This document shows positions 1 to 6,484 of a stretch of DNA of 16,094 bases, piece after piece. Positions within the stretch are counted from its first letter, which is position 1. Every line of letters begins with the position of its first letter. This stretch comes from an uncultured Lachnospiraceae bacterium (GTDB taxonomy: Bacteria; Bacillota_A; Clostridia; Lachnospirales; Lachnospiraceae). The stretch spans positions 1-16,094 of the forward strand of contig CAMMZE010000006.1 of the NCBI GenBank assembly GCA_946529195.1, in the 5' to 3' direction. The position numbers were made by a program, and so were the translations under genes. Below the pieces are notes generated by a model that was given only the letters and a program-made list of their open reading frames with translations, had not been told where the DNA came from and did not search any database.

Positions 1-154
1 TGTTTATTTCTTTCCGAAGCGCCTGTCTGGCTTTCGCTCTCCACTCCCGCCAGTATTCACGACTCATGCTGCCGTGTTTGTGACCATTTTGTCCGGAGCG
101 AAGGTGCTTATTGTACTCTACCAGCATGCTGACGCCGGCATCGGGTTTCCGCAT
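1..154 (-). CDS. Unrecognised small basic protein, N-terminal part only
   Basis: An open frame starts at an ATG (152-154) behind a strong Shine-Dalgarno sequence (GGAGGAG) and stays open for 51 codons to the window edge, so the 3' end is missing. The product begins MRKPDAGVSMLVEYNK and is rich in Lys, Arg, His and Trp, with a hydrophilic helical stretch later on (REYWREWKARQALRKE). I do not recognise a family and see no membrane segment or signal peptide. It lies about 50 nt downstream of the terminator of the putative long non-coding RNA and has no obvious promoter of its own, so it may depend on read-through. A short inverted repeat (CCTTTT/AAAAGG, 166-179) overlaps the ribosome binding site and could mask it. 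The RBS supports a real gene; the function is unknown. Confidence 0.6.
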   Translation of the reverse strand, partial: MRKPDAGVSMLVEYNKHLRSGQNGHKHGSMSREYWREWRAKARQALRKEIN

Positions 155-202
155 AATCTTCTCCTCCTTTTCCAAAAGGCTTTTTCTTAGGCTCTTGTTA
201 TT

Positions 203-232
203 AAAAAAGCAAGCCTGAGACATTTTGGCTTG
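203..232 (-). terminator. Intrinsic terminator of the long non-coding RNA
   Basis: On the minus strand GCAAGCC and GGCTTGC pair over 7 bp around an 11-nt loop and are followed directly by six T residues (203-208 on the plus strand are A). This is a canonical Rho-independent terminator pointing left, so it closes a transcript coming from the 1000 side. Confidence 0.8.
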
Positions 233-967
233 CAGGGGCAATATCTTCCCGCGTTGGAACGGGTCTGTCACACAGCCTGTTAAGCTGTAACTGCCACCGA
301 CACCGGTTCGTGGAATCCGGCAAATACTTACATTCAGGTTTCATAGAGTTCCTTTGGACACATTCTGCTTTGCGGGCTTCAGAGACTGCCGTCTCTTAGA
401 GTTGCATCTACTTGTACTATCTCACAGCTTGCCTTGCGGGCTCACCGCGGCTGCATATCACAGCAGCATAAGTCGGTTTTCACCTGAGCGTCGCGCACGC
501 TTTTGCTTCTTCCAAACCTTAACGACGGTCCCAGGATATTCTATGGGTCCTGGCTCCCGGCACTTATGGGTTACGAGGTGCGCGTCTGAACATCCGTACC
601 TTTTGAGCACGGCCCATTCATCGCAACCCTGTCTGTCTTGCGGACATCAACTTCGCAGCTTTGCCCACCCTTTCGGGCTCCGAGCAGAATGCTTTGATCT
701 GATGAGCACTTTCTCCTGCAAAGATCACACCCACCAGCAGCCAGCCGTCCACGCGTTTCCGCGGTTAGGGTTTTAGGACCCGTCTCAGGATCCCCGTCCT
801 TCCACGCCTTACACCGATTGGCTCTACGGCCTGAGGAAGGAAGTCGGCTGTACTGATTTTCCGATGCACTGTTTTTGCAAACAGTCGCCGTCCGGCCAAA
901 AGACGGCTTTATCCGTGTCGCCACGTTTATCTTAAGGACCCGAAATCGGCCCTGTAAATAACTTACA
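205..967 (-). ncRNA. Putative long structured non-coding RNA, about 760 nt, family not identified
   Basis: This stretch is bounded on the minus strand by a sigma-A promoter and an intrinsic terminator, and it holds no frame with a plausible ribosome binding site or recognisable protein. Compact stem-loops recur along it: ACTGTTT/AAACAGT (868-885), CGCG-GAAA-CGCG (752-763), CCC-GAAA-GGG (668-677), CCAGGA/TCCTGG (531-553), AGAGAC-GGCA-GTCTCT (381-396), ACAGC/GCTGT (272-288) and CCCG/CGGG (248-263). GAAA tetraloops and purine-rich joining segments (AAGGAA, GAAAAC) are typical of folded RNAs with tertiary contacts. The size is in the range of the large ornate bacterial RNAs (ROOL, GOLLD, OLE classes), but I cannot match it to any of them by eye. 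RNase P, tmRNA, 6S and SRP hallmarks are absent. I am fairly sure that it is transcribed and structured; what it does is unknown. Confidence 0.65.
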
Positions 968-972
968 AGGTC

Positions 973-1000
973 ATTATACAGGGCCGGTTTTCATATATCA
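973..1000 (-). promoter_or_regulatory. Sigma-A promoter of the long non-coding RNA, with overlapping inverted repeat
   Basis: On the minus strand a perfect -10 box TATAAT (973-978) is preceded at 17 bp by GTGATA (996-1001), which matches TTGACA at four of six positions. Transcription would start near 966-967. A 10-bp inverted repeat, CGGCCCTGTA and TACAGGGCCG (947-956 and 977-986 on the plus strand), is centred almost exactly on the expected start and covers the edge of the -10 box. It could therefore be an operator, or could help a paired 5' end to form. Confidence 0.6.
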
Positions 1001-1032
1001 CGGGAAAAAAGTTGCGAACTCATTACAGGAAA

Positions 1033-1056
1033 GGACTCAAAAACCGTCCCCTGTCC
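1033..1056. repeat. Copy 1 of a dispersed palindromic repeat (degenerate)
   Basis: GGAC at the left and GTCC at the right flank a core AACCGTCCCCTGTCC, which matches the cores of the copies at 2982-3012 and 14517-14545. The left arm is the most degenerate of the three. It sits immediately after the stop codon of the anti-sigma gene. Confidence 0.6.
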
Positions 1057-1057
1057 C

Positions 1058-2410
1058 CTACTGCTCCAGTGTATATCCTTCTTCTATGCTGCCGGTCAGC
1101 CGGAAGCAGGCGGTTTTACCGGGTTCCAGAGTAGTCCGGAGCTTATCCGGTATATCCATTTTTTCGCCGGACGGTGTAGTAAAAGAAAGTGCTATTTCAA
1201 GCGACGCTCCTTCTATCTGGCTGCCTCCGAAGTCCTGCTCCTGCACGTGAAGCCATATGCTCCCGCCGAGACCAACCGGCGTATTGTCCGCATTCGTGCC
1301 TCCGCCGGAGGAGCAGAGTTTGCCGTCACGGTAGCAGCTGTACTCAAAGCTCTGTATCTCTATATCGCTCTCGTTGATGACCTGAATCCAGAGCTCTTTC
1401 TGTGCGGCGTCTGTTTCCTCTGTCGGACGGACGCACAGATTCAGGCCGGATTTTTTCAACAGCGCATCCAGGGTGCGGATGTTTTTTGCGCAGTTCTTAA
1501 TATCTTCTCCCAGAAACTCTGTCGCATCCGCTGCTGTGATAGTGCGTGTCACTTCTCCTTTTTCCGTATTGTATACAAAGCTGACATGATCCAGATTGCC
1601 GATCAGGCCGATGAGAACCCGGCCAAAGGCATCCATGTCCTGCTCCTTCTGTGCAAGCTTCGCCTCTTCTATTTCAAGAGGCAGCAGTGTAATCTTCCAG
1701 CCGTAAGGCTCCTGCTCAGTTTCCAGTTCGTTCTGGTAAGTACCGAGATATGCCGTCATACTCATGGCATTCGCTGTTCTCTGATTGGCCGGCATATCAC
1801 CCACGTAATCATGCCTGGTCTCAAAGAGTTCCGCCGCCTGTGCAGAAACCGTTGCTCCCTGCGACCAGACGATCCGGCCGCCAATCCGGACTTCGCGGAT
1901 TTCCCCGCTGGCTGTGTATTCGCCATGATGATTTCCGGGATAAAGAGGACTTGCCAGAACAGACCTTGCCTTTACCGAAACCACGCCGTCCTCTTCTGAG
2001 AAGGACAGGCCTGCGATGGCCGAAGCGCTTCCTGTCGGGACAGCCTCAAAACTCATGGTTTTCCCTTCGATCTGCAGATTTGCCGCGTCCCATTGCAGTT
2101 CATCGCTGTTTCCGATGAGAAAAACTCTCAGACAGAAGACCGCAGCTATGATCAGCAATGCCCCTGCGATACTTCCCAGCACAATCCTGCGGTTGCGCTT
2201 TTTATTCTTTTTCAGGAAATCAATCTCTTTCTGCTCCTGTACTTCCGCCTCCGGTTCCCTTTCCGGTGCGCGCATAGAGGCATAGACTGCCCGGCAGCCG
2301 GCGCAGTCATCCAGGTGCTCCCGGACCAGCTGGTTTGTCGTCTCGCTGGTCAGCTCATCAATATAGGAAGGAAGAAGGTCCCTGATCACTTCACATGGAA
2401 TCTTATTCAT
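1058..2410 (-). CDS. Zinc-finger anti-sigma factor with large extracytoplasmic domain
   Basis: This 450-residue protein probably holds its partner ECF sigma factor inactive at the membrane. The N-terminus carries the zf-HC2 arrangement, with C6 and then H32-X3-C36-X2-C39. A charged linker follows, then one membrane segment at about 76-100. The remaining roughly 350 residues should lie outside the cytoplasm. Around 199-240 the sequence (YVGD, then EPYGWKI) resembles the DUF4825 domain often found in clostridial anti-sigma proteins; the last 110 residues look like a beta-rich domain and are unassigned. The start codon overlaps the sigma stop codon in an ATGA junction, so translation is coupled. 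Signal and release mechanism (proteolysis or conformational change) cannot be read from the sequence. Confidence 0.85.
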   Translation of the reverse strand: MNKIPCEVIRDLLPSYIDELTSETTNQLVREHLDDCAGCRAVYASMRAPEREPEAEVQEQKEIDFLKKNKKRNRRIVLGSIAGALLIIAAVFCLRVFLIGNSDELQWDAANLQIEGKTMSFEAVPTGSASAIAGLSFSEEDGVVSVKARSVLASPLYPGNHHGEYTASGEIREVRIGGRIVWSQGATVSAQAAELFETRHDYVGDMPANQRTANAMSMTAYLGTYQNELETEQEPYGWKITLLPLEIEEAKLAQKEQDMDAFGRVLIGLIGNLDHVSFVYNTEKGEVTRTITAADATEFLGEDIKNCAKNIRTLDALLKKSGLNLCVRPTEETDAAQKELWIQVINESDIEIQSFEYSCYRDGKLCSSGGGTNADNTPVGLGGSIWLHVQEQDFGGSQIEGASLEIALSFTTPSGEKMDIPDKLRTTLEPGKTACFRLTGSIEEGYTLEQ

Positions 2411-2880
2411 TCTGACACTTCCTTTCTCAGTTTCTCTTTCACCCGGTAATAGGTCACCCTCGCCCAGTTCTCACTTTTGCCGAGCACCTGCCCGATTTCC
2501 GCAAAGGACAGTCCTCCGAAAATCCGCAGATACATCACTTCTCTGCCCGGTTCCGGCAGCTCGTGTATCTGCCGGAGCAGCTCCATCCGGCCCTGCTGCT
2601 GCAAGACCTCCGCCTCCGCAGAAGACATGAGCCCGGCATCCTCAGCCAGCTCTTCCTGGACGGGATGTTTCCTTCGCCAGGAAAAAAGCACGCGTTTTGC
2701 GATCGCACACAGCCAGGTCGACAGCTTGCAGCTTCCGTCAAAACGGTCAATGGACCGGATCGCCTGATAAAAAGTCTCCTGTGTCAGTTCTTCTGCCAGA
2801 TCCGCATCCCTTGTCAGGGAAAGCAGATAGCGGTACACGACATTCGCATACTGCTGATAGATTTCCTCCATTGTCTGCAA
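2407..2880 (-). CDS. ECF-type RNA polymerase sigma factor
   Basis: This 157-residue group IV sigma factor directs RNA polymerase to a small stress or envelope regulon. Region 2 spans about 7-71 (TRDADLAEELTQETFYQA, then FDGSCKLSTWLCAIAKR). Region 4 spans about 98-151, with the helix-turn-helix around LSFAEIGQVLGKSENWARV and the downstream helix YYRVKEKLRK. The length is normal for ECF sigmas. I use the TTG at 2880 as start because GGAGG lies 7 nt upstream; the ATG at 2871 is too far from that site. The gene is followed by its anti-sigma gene with a 4-nt overlap and is preceded by a likely autoregulated promoter (2931-2957). Confidence 0.92.
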   Translation of the reverse strand: MQTMEEIYQQYANVVYRYLLSLTRDADLAEELTQETFYQAIRSIDRFDGSCKLSTWLCAIAKRVLFSWRRKHPVQEELAEDAGLMSSAEAEVLQQQGRMELLRQIHELPEPGREVMYLRIFGGLSFAEIGQVLGKSENWARVTYYRVKEKLRKEVSE

Positions 2881-2930
2881 GCTCTCACCTCCTTTTCTGC
2901 GTGCGGCCTTAAGCCCTCTTTCTATATGTT

Positions 2931-2957
2931 AATACAGAAAACCCTGCTTTCGTTACA
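2931..2957 (-). promoter_or_regulatory. Likely ECF-sigma-dependent promoter of the sigma/anti-sigma operon
   Basis: On the minus strand TGTAAC (2952-2957) is followed after about 15-16 bp by TGTATT (2931-2936). This resembles the AAC plus CGTA-type elements used by many ECF sigmas such as SigW. The expected start lies about 45 nt before the TTG start codon. The spacer segment AAGCAGGG...TTTTCTGT is present twice in tandem (second copy just upstream, about 2957-2975), so part of the promoter is duplicated. Sigma autoregulation is inferred from the family. Confidence 0.5.
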
Positions 2958-2971
2958 GAAAAATCCCTGCT

Positions 2972-3012
2972 TTTCAAAAAAAAGGTGACAGAGAACCGTC
3001 CCCTGTCACCTT
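2972..3012 (-). terminator. Terminator formed by copy 2 of the dispersed palindromic repeat
   Basis: AAGGTGACAG (2982-2991) and CTGTCACCTT (3003-3012) pair over 10 bp around AGAACCGTCCC. Read on the minus strand the hairpin is followed by a run of T residues (A at about 2976-2983), so it terminates the polyferredoxin operon. The stop codon of that gene (3006-3008) lies inside the stem. It is the best conserved of three copies of this palindrome in the window. Confidence 0.75.
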
Positions 3013-3851
3013 CTGATGCGGAAGGATATTGCTTTTTCCGGACACTTGTCCATACATGCCCCGCAGCGGATGCATTCCGCCGAATCGGGGAATTTACGCG
3101 GATCTACCTGCATGCCGCAGGTGCCGGCACAGGCGCCGCAGTTGGTGCAGGCGTCTCCGTCGACCCGGATCCGGACCAGGCTGATTTTCTGCATGAGACC
3201 GTAAAATGCTCCGAGCGGGCAGAGATATTTGCAAAAAGGTCTGTAAATTACTGTGCAGGAGACCAGGCACAGGATCAGAATCAGCATTTTCCAGCGAAAG
3301 AGCCAGCCCAGAGCCGGCCGCAGGGTGCTGTTTAAGAGTACCAGGGGCACTCCGCCTTCTAAGGTTCCGACCGGACACAGATACTGACAGAAGAAGGGCA
3401 GGCCTCCTCCGGACCCGTCTCTGTAAAAAAGCGGAAGTCCGATGACCAGCACACAAAGTACCACATACTTCAGATATCGGAGAATGCGGTCGGCCTTTTC
3501 CGGTACCTGCAGTTTCGGAACCGGTATCTTGTGTAACAGTTCCTGTAAGAGTCCGAACAGGCAGAGCCAGCCGCAGATAAAACGTCCCGCTATGACGCCG
3601 GCTGCAATCAGATAGCCCAGTACATAGAAGGGGAATTTTCTTTGCCGTGCGTTCAGCGCAGCCTGCAGGGCTCCGATCGGGCAGGCACCAAGCGCTCCCG
3701 GGCAGGAGTAGCAGTTCATGCCCGGCAGGCAGAAATGTTTGAGCGGGCCTTCGTAGATCATGGGATTTCCAGGCAGGAAACCTTTGAGATAGCCGTTGGC
3801 TGCAATACCGGAGATGATCTGAACCACTTTTCTCAAATGCCCAAAAGTCAT
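3006..3851 (-). CDS. Membrane-bound 4Fe-4S polyferredoxin (NapH/YccM-like)
   Basis: This 281-residue protein should pass electrons between a membrane site and soluble carriers. It has several hydrophobic segments (about 75-90, 125-142, 165-175, 183-203) with cysteine motifs at their edges: C41/C47/C50/C57, C93/C97, C155/C159-P and C207/C211-P. The C-terminal ferredoxin domain has two complete clusters, C235-X2-C238-X2-C241-X3-C245 and C260-X2-C263-X2-C266-X3-C270-P. In the second membrane motif the usual CP is CL. The ATG at 3851 is chosen as start; a TTG at 3866 with GGAG about 10 nt upstream would add five residues. It follows the CXXC microprotein gene almost without gap, so the two are translationally coupled. 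The electron donor and acceptor are not shown by the sequence. Confidence 0.85.
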   Translation of the reverse strand: MTFGHLRKVVQIISGIAANGYLKGFLPGNPMIYEGPLKHFCLPGMNCYSCPGALGACPIGALQAALNARQRKFPFYVLGYLIAAGVIAGRFICGWLCLFGLLQELLHKIPVPKLQVPEKADRILRYLKYVVLCVLVIGLPLFYRDGSGGGLPFFCQYLCPVGTLEGGVPLVLLNSTLRPALGWLFRWKMLILILCLVSCTVIYRPFCKYLCPLGAFYGLMQKISLVRIRVDGDACTNCGACAGTCGMQVDPRKFPDSAECIRCGACMDKCPEKAISFRIRR

Positions 3852-3858
3852 TCTTTTA

Positions 3859-4005
3859 TTACCCAAGGCCGATACACTCCATACAGATCCGGATGGCCTT
3901 GATAAAGACGTCCTCTGCCTGGCCCGCTGCAGCCCCGTACAGACACATGCAGACAGCCGCGGCTAATATCCCCCAGCTGAGGCGGCCGGAAAACTTATTC
4001 CTCAT
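3859..4005 (-). CDS. CXXC-motif membrane microprotein (CD1871A-like)
   Basis: A 48-residue frame lies in the gap between the phosphatase and the polyferredoxin. Its ATG (4003-4005) has AGGGAG 8 nt upstream. The product starts with a basic MRNKFSGR, has one hydrophobic segment (about residues 10-27) and ends in AIRICMECIGLG, with the motif C-M-E-C close to the C-terminus. Small clostridial proteins of the CD1871A type have the same plan: one N-terminal membrane helix and a terminal ICxECIGxG. They are commonly encoded next to 4Fe-4S binding proteins, as here. The CXXC may bind metal or exchange disulfides with the neighbouring polyferredoxin; that role is inference. Confidence 0.8.
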   Translation of the reverse strand: MRNKFSGRLSWGILAAAVCMCLYGAAAGQAEDVFIKAIRICMECIGLG

Positions 4006-4033
4006 CTCCCATTCTCCCTTCTGCCAAAAGCGG

Positions 4034-6187
4034 TTATTTCCCTCTGTATTCCAGGCAGAGCATGGTCAGATCGTCAAACTGGTCCGCGCTCTTTACAAAG
4101 CTGTTCACTGCCTGGTGAACATTTCCCAGTACAGCCTCTGGTGCAGCATCCGGGTCCGCATTCAAAGCCTCCAGCATACGCTGCGTGCCGAACAGCTCCT
4201 TTTCTGCATTTGTCGCCTCCACGACTCCGTCTGTATAAAGGAAGAGTTTCGCCCCGGGCGCCAGCTGCAGTTCGTATTCTTTATAGCGCATTCCCTCCAT
4301 GCCGCCGATGATAAATCCGTGTTTGTCTTTTACCAGATCAAAGATACCGTCCGGCTGCTTCACCACCGGATATTCATGTCCTGCGTTGGCAGCTCTGATC
4401 AGGCCGGTAGCTGTATCTAAAATCCCAAGCCACACAGTGACAAACATTTCCTCCCTGTTGTTGGCACAGATCTGGTCGTTGACCGCCTGCAGGACTTCGG
4501 CAGGGCCCCTGCCTGTCATGGCATAATTCTGCACCAGAATCTTGGAAACCATCATAAAGAGGGCTGCCGGCACACCCTTCCCGGACACGTCAGCCATGAC
4601 CAGTCCCAGGTGGGTATCATCAATCAGGAAGAAATCATAAAAATCTCCTCCGACCTCTTTGGCCGGTGTCATTGTTGCGTAAACATCAAACTCAGGGCGT
4701 TCCGGGAAAGCGGGATAGATATTGGGCAGCATATCCGCCTGAATTCTGGTCGCCAGGGCCAGCTCTGTCCCGATTCTCTCCTTCTCTGCAGTGATCTCCG
4801 TAATCTGCTTAATATACTGTCTGGTCCGCTTTGACAGATTTTCAAAAGACTCTGCCAGTATCTCAATCTCGTCTCCCGTACGATATATCTTTTCCATCTC
4901 AAAAGTCTGATCGCTGCCGCTTAAGGCATTGATCCGCTGCGCCATATGTTCCAGGGGCTTTACCACCCGGCTGGAAAGGACCAGTGCACCTGCCAGAGCT
5001 GCCAGAAAGATCAGAAGCGTCAGAAGCAGGGTCCACATTGCAGCCCTTCCTGCCCCCTGCTTAAAAGCGGAAAAGGCTTCCTGCTGAATCTGGTCATACC
5101 GGGTCAGCATTGCCTCCGTCGGCTGCCGGGTGATTTCTTCATCTACCACGGAGAGAACCGTCCACCCAAGCGTCGGCATAGGAGCCCCTGACATATAATA
5201 GCTTTTTCCGTCGATTTCGATCCTTGTCAGGCCGGTCTTCTCCTGCAGGGCCTGCCGGATAAACTCCGCAAACTGCTGATTTTCACTATCCCGAAGGTCC
5301 GGCGCGTCATGTTCGGCCTTGAAAATTCCTTCTTTCTGCGGAGAAAAGAGAACCTGCCCGTTTTCACTGATGACGCACACAAAGCCTCCGTTTGCAGCTG
5401 TATTATCCACATAATCACTGATTTTATCCAGGAAAATATCCGCTCCTACCACTGCGGCAAGCTGGCCGTTCCGGTAGACCGGCGCTGCGCAGACCAGACC
5501 GGGAATGTCAGTAAATGCATCCAGTTCCACTCCGGTAAAGATCAATTCCCCCGCCTCCACAGCCTGCTGATACCAGGGGCGCTCCCTCACAGGGAACGTA
5601 TAAACCTGGCCATCTTCCGAAAAGTAAGAGCCCGCCCGATCATCTGCAAAAAGGATGCACCCGTCCGGCGTCGCCACAAAGCAGGAACTGAGCTTGTCCG
5701 AGTTTTCAAACATGGCCAGCATAATTTCTTCCATGTTAGCTGCAAGCCCCAAAGTCTCGGACCCGGCCGGATCAACACCCTCTTCATGCTGCATCATAAA
5801 AGAGGGTCTGCCGTCATTGGCTGCATCCGGCTCTGCATAAGGATGCGCCGAAAAGCGGTCCTCATTGGCAAAGAGCTCTGTCGCAAAAGCCTGCAGAGTC
5901 AGTACGTCTGTCCGGACATCTGAAAACAGATCATCGGCGATATAAGCCTGCAAGGCCGTACTCTTGGCCATAGACGCCTCCAGAACTGCCTGCATGGTTT
6001 CCTCGGACACCGCCGTGATCGAATCCTGCTGCCTGACATTGACCTCCTCCACTGCCCCTATCATATTTTTCTGCTGATAAATGGCAGACGCAGCGTACGC
6101 GCCGGCCAGAACCAGGATCAGAATCAGAACCAGATTGAAAATCTTCTGCTGAAGTCCTCCTATTTTGATGCCTCGTATGGTTTTCAT
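4034..6187 (-). CDS. Membrane sensor with Cache, HAMP and SpoIIE/PP2C phosphatase domains
   Basis: This 717-residue protein senses an external signal and probably dephosphorylates a serine/threonine-phosphorylated partner, as RsbU and SpoIIE do with STAS anti-anti-sigma proteins. A membrane helix at about 15-37 and a second at 383-407 enclose a double-Cache-like sensor domain (about 60-350; RPWYQQAVEAG at 203-213 is a Cache hallmark). A HAMP domain (about 403-455) and a coiled linker follow. The PP2C domain (about 500-715) keeps the metal-binding residues: GGDFYD at 513-518, DVSGKG at 533-538, TDGVVEA at 652-658 and FDDLT at 704-708. The start ATG has GGAG about 10 nt upstream. No STAS or kinase gene is adjacent, so the substrate is unknown. 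The CXXC and polyferredoxin genes follow within 30 nt, which suggests a shared task. Confidence 0.9.
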   Translation of the reverse strand: MKTIRGIKIGGLQQKIFNLVLILILVLAGAYAASAIYQQKNMIGAVEEVNVRQQDSITAVSEETMQAVLEASMAKSTALQAYIADDLFSDVRTDVLTLQAFATELFANEDRFSAHPYAEPDAANDGRPSFMMQHEEGVDPAGSETLGLAANMEEIMLAMFENSDKLSSCFVATPDGCILFADDRAGSYFSEDGQVYTFPVRERPWYQQAVEAGELIFTGVELDAFTDIPGLVCAAPVYRNGQLAAVVGADIFLDKISDYVDNTAANGGFVCVISENGQVLFSPQKEGIFKAEHDAPDLRDSENQQFAEFIRQALQEKTGLTRIEIDGKSYYMSGAPMPTLGWTVLSVVDEEITRQPTEAMLTRYDQIQQEAFSAFKQGAGRAAMWTLLLTLLIFLAALAGALVLSSRVVKPLEHMAQRINALSGSDQTFEMEKIYRTGDEIEILAESFENLSKRTRQYIKQITEITAEKERIGTELALATRIQADMLPNIYPAFPERPEFDVYATMTPAKEVGGDFYDFFLIDDTHLGLVMADVSGKGVPAALFMMVSKILVQNYAMTGRGPAEVLQAVNDQICANNREEMFVTVWLGILDTATGLIRAANAGHEYPVVKQPDGIFDLVKDKHGFIIGGMEGMRYKEYELQLAPGAKLFLYTDGVVEATNAEKELFGTQRMLEALNADPDAAPEAVLGNVHQAVNSFVKSADQFDDLTMLCLEYRGK

Positions 6188-6224
6188 ATACTATTCTCCG
6201 CCTTAAAAATATTCTATAGCCGTC

Positions 6225-6257
6225 AAAAGCTCAGAAAGAGTATCCCTCTGAGCTTTT
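6225..6257 (-). terminator. Terminator-like hairpin, end of the regulator transcript or leader of the phosphatase operon
   Basis: AAAAGCTCAGA (6225-6235) and TCTGAGCTTTT (6247-6257) form an 11-bp perfect stem with an 11-nt loop, ending in four T residues on either strand. It lies about 230 nt after the regulator stop and 38 nt before the phosphatase start. It may end the first transcript, or act as an attenuator if the promoter at 6294-6322 is used. Confidence 0.6.
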
Positions 6258-6293
6258 ATGTGAATAATGATGTATCCCCTGCTAACTGGCTTC

Positions 6294-6322
6294 ATAGTAT
6301 CATAAAGGCAGGCCTCCGTCAA
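6294..6322 (-). promoter_or_regulatory. Candidate sigma-A promoter of the phosphatase operon
   Basis: On the minus strand TTGACG (6317-6322; five of six) and TACTAT (6294-6299; four of six) are separated by 17 bp. The start would be near 6287, giving a leader of about 100 nt that includes the hairpin at 6225-6257. Confidence 0.4.
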
Positions 6323-6484
6323 ATTCTGCAGCTGTCTTTCCGGCTGCCTGCCCGCCGCAGTTTTCTCTGCCGCAGGATTGACTTCTGCGTCATCGGTACC
6401 AGGCTGGCTTCTTCCGTAATTGCCACAAAGGAAAATGTCTGCCCCCGCTTTCTCCCGGAGGAATTCGGCCTGTAGCTCCCTTTC

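Larger units (their letters stand above)
6188..6484. other. Gap between the Crp-family gene and the phosphatase operon
   Basis: I find no gene here with a ribosome binding site. It holds the 3' flank of the regulator gene, a candidate promoter for the phosphatase operon and a hairpin close to the phosphatase start. The minus frame of the regulator stays open past its stop to 6203, but lacks a start and runs through the hairpin. Confidence 0.6.

Noticed and set aside
300..325. Sequence resembling a tRNA T-arm (GGTTCGTGGAATCC)
   Set aside because: The loop has the wrong length and no acceptor, D or anticodon arm can be built around it.
470..498. GTGCGCGACGC on the minus strand, resembling the 5' end (GUGYG) of a group II intron
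   Set aside because: No domain V hairpin or reverse transcriptase is visible in the following sequence, and a terminator closes the region. It is kept only as an alternative idea for the RNA.
354..924. Open frames in the putative RNA region: plus 354-776 (140 codons) and minus 571-924 (117 codons)
   Set aside because: Neither has a ribosome binding site or a recognisable protein sequence, and both overlap strong stem-loops. The minus frame lies within the promoter-terminator unit and covers only part of it.
1247..1999. A 250-codon plus-strand open frame opposite the anti-sigma gene
   Set aside because: It is antisense to a well supported gene, has no RBS and no recognisable sequence.
6203..6484. 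Frame of the Crp-family gene staying open for more than 90 codons after its TGA stop
   Set aside because: The protein already has the full Crp/Fnr length. The extension has no start codon with RBS and runs through a hairpin, and other frames here are also open by chance. There is no reason to assume readthrough or selenocysteine.
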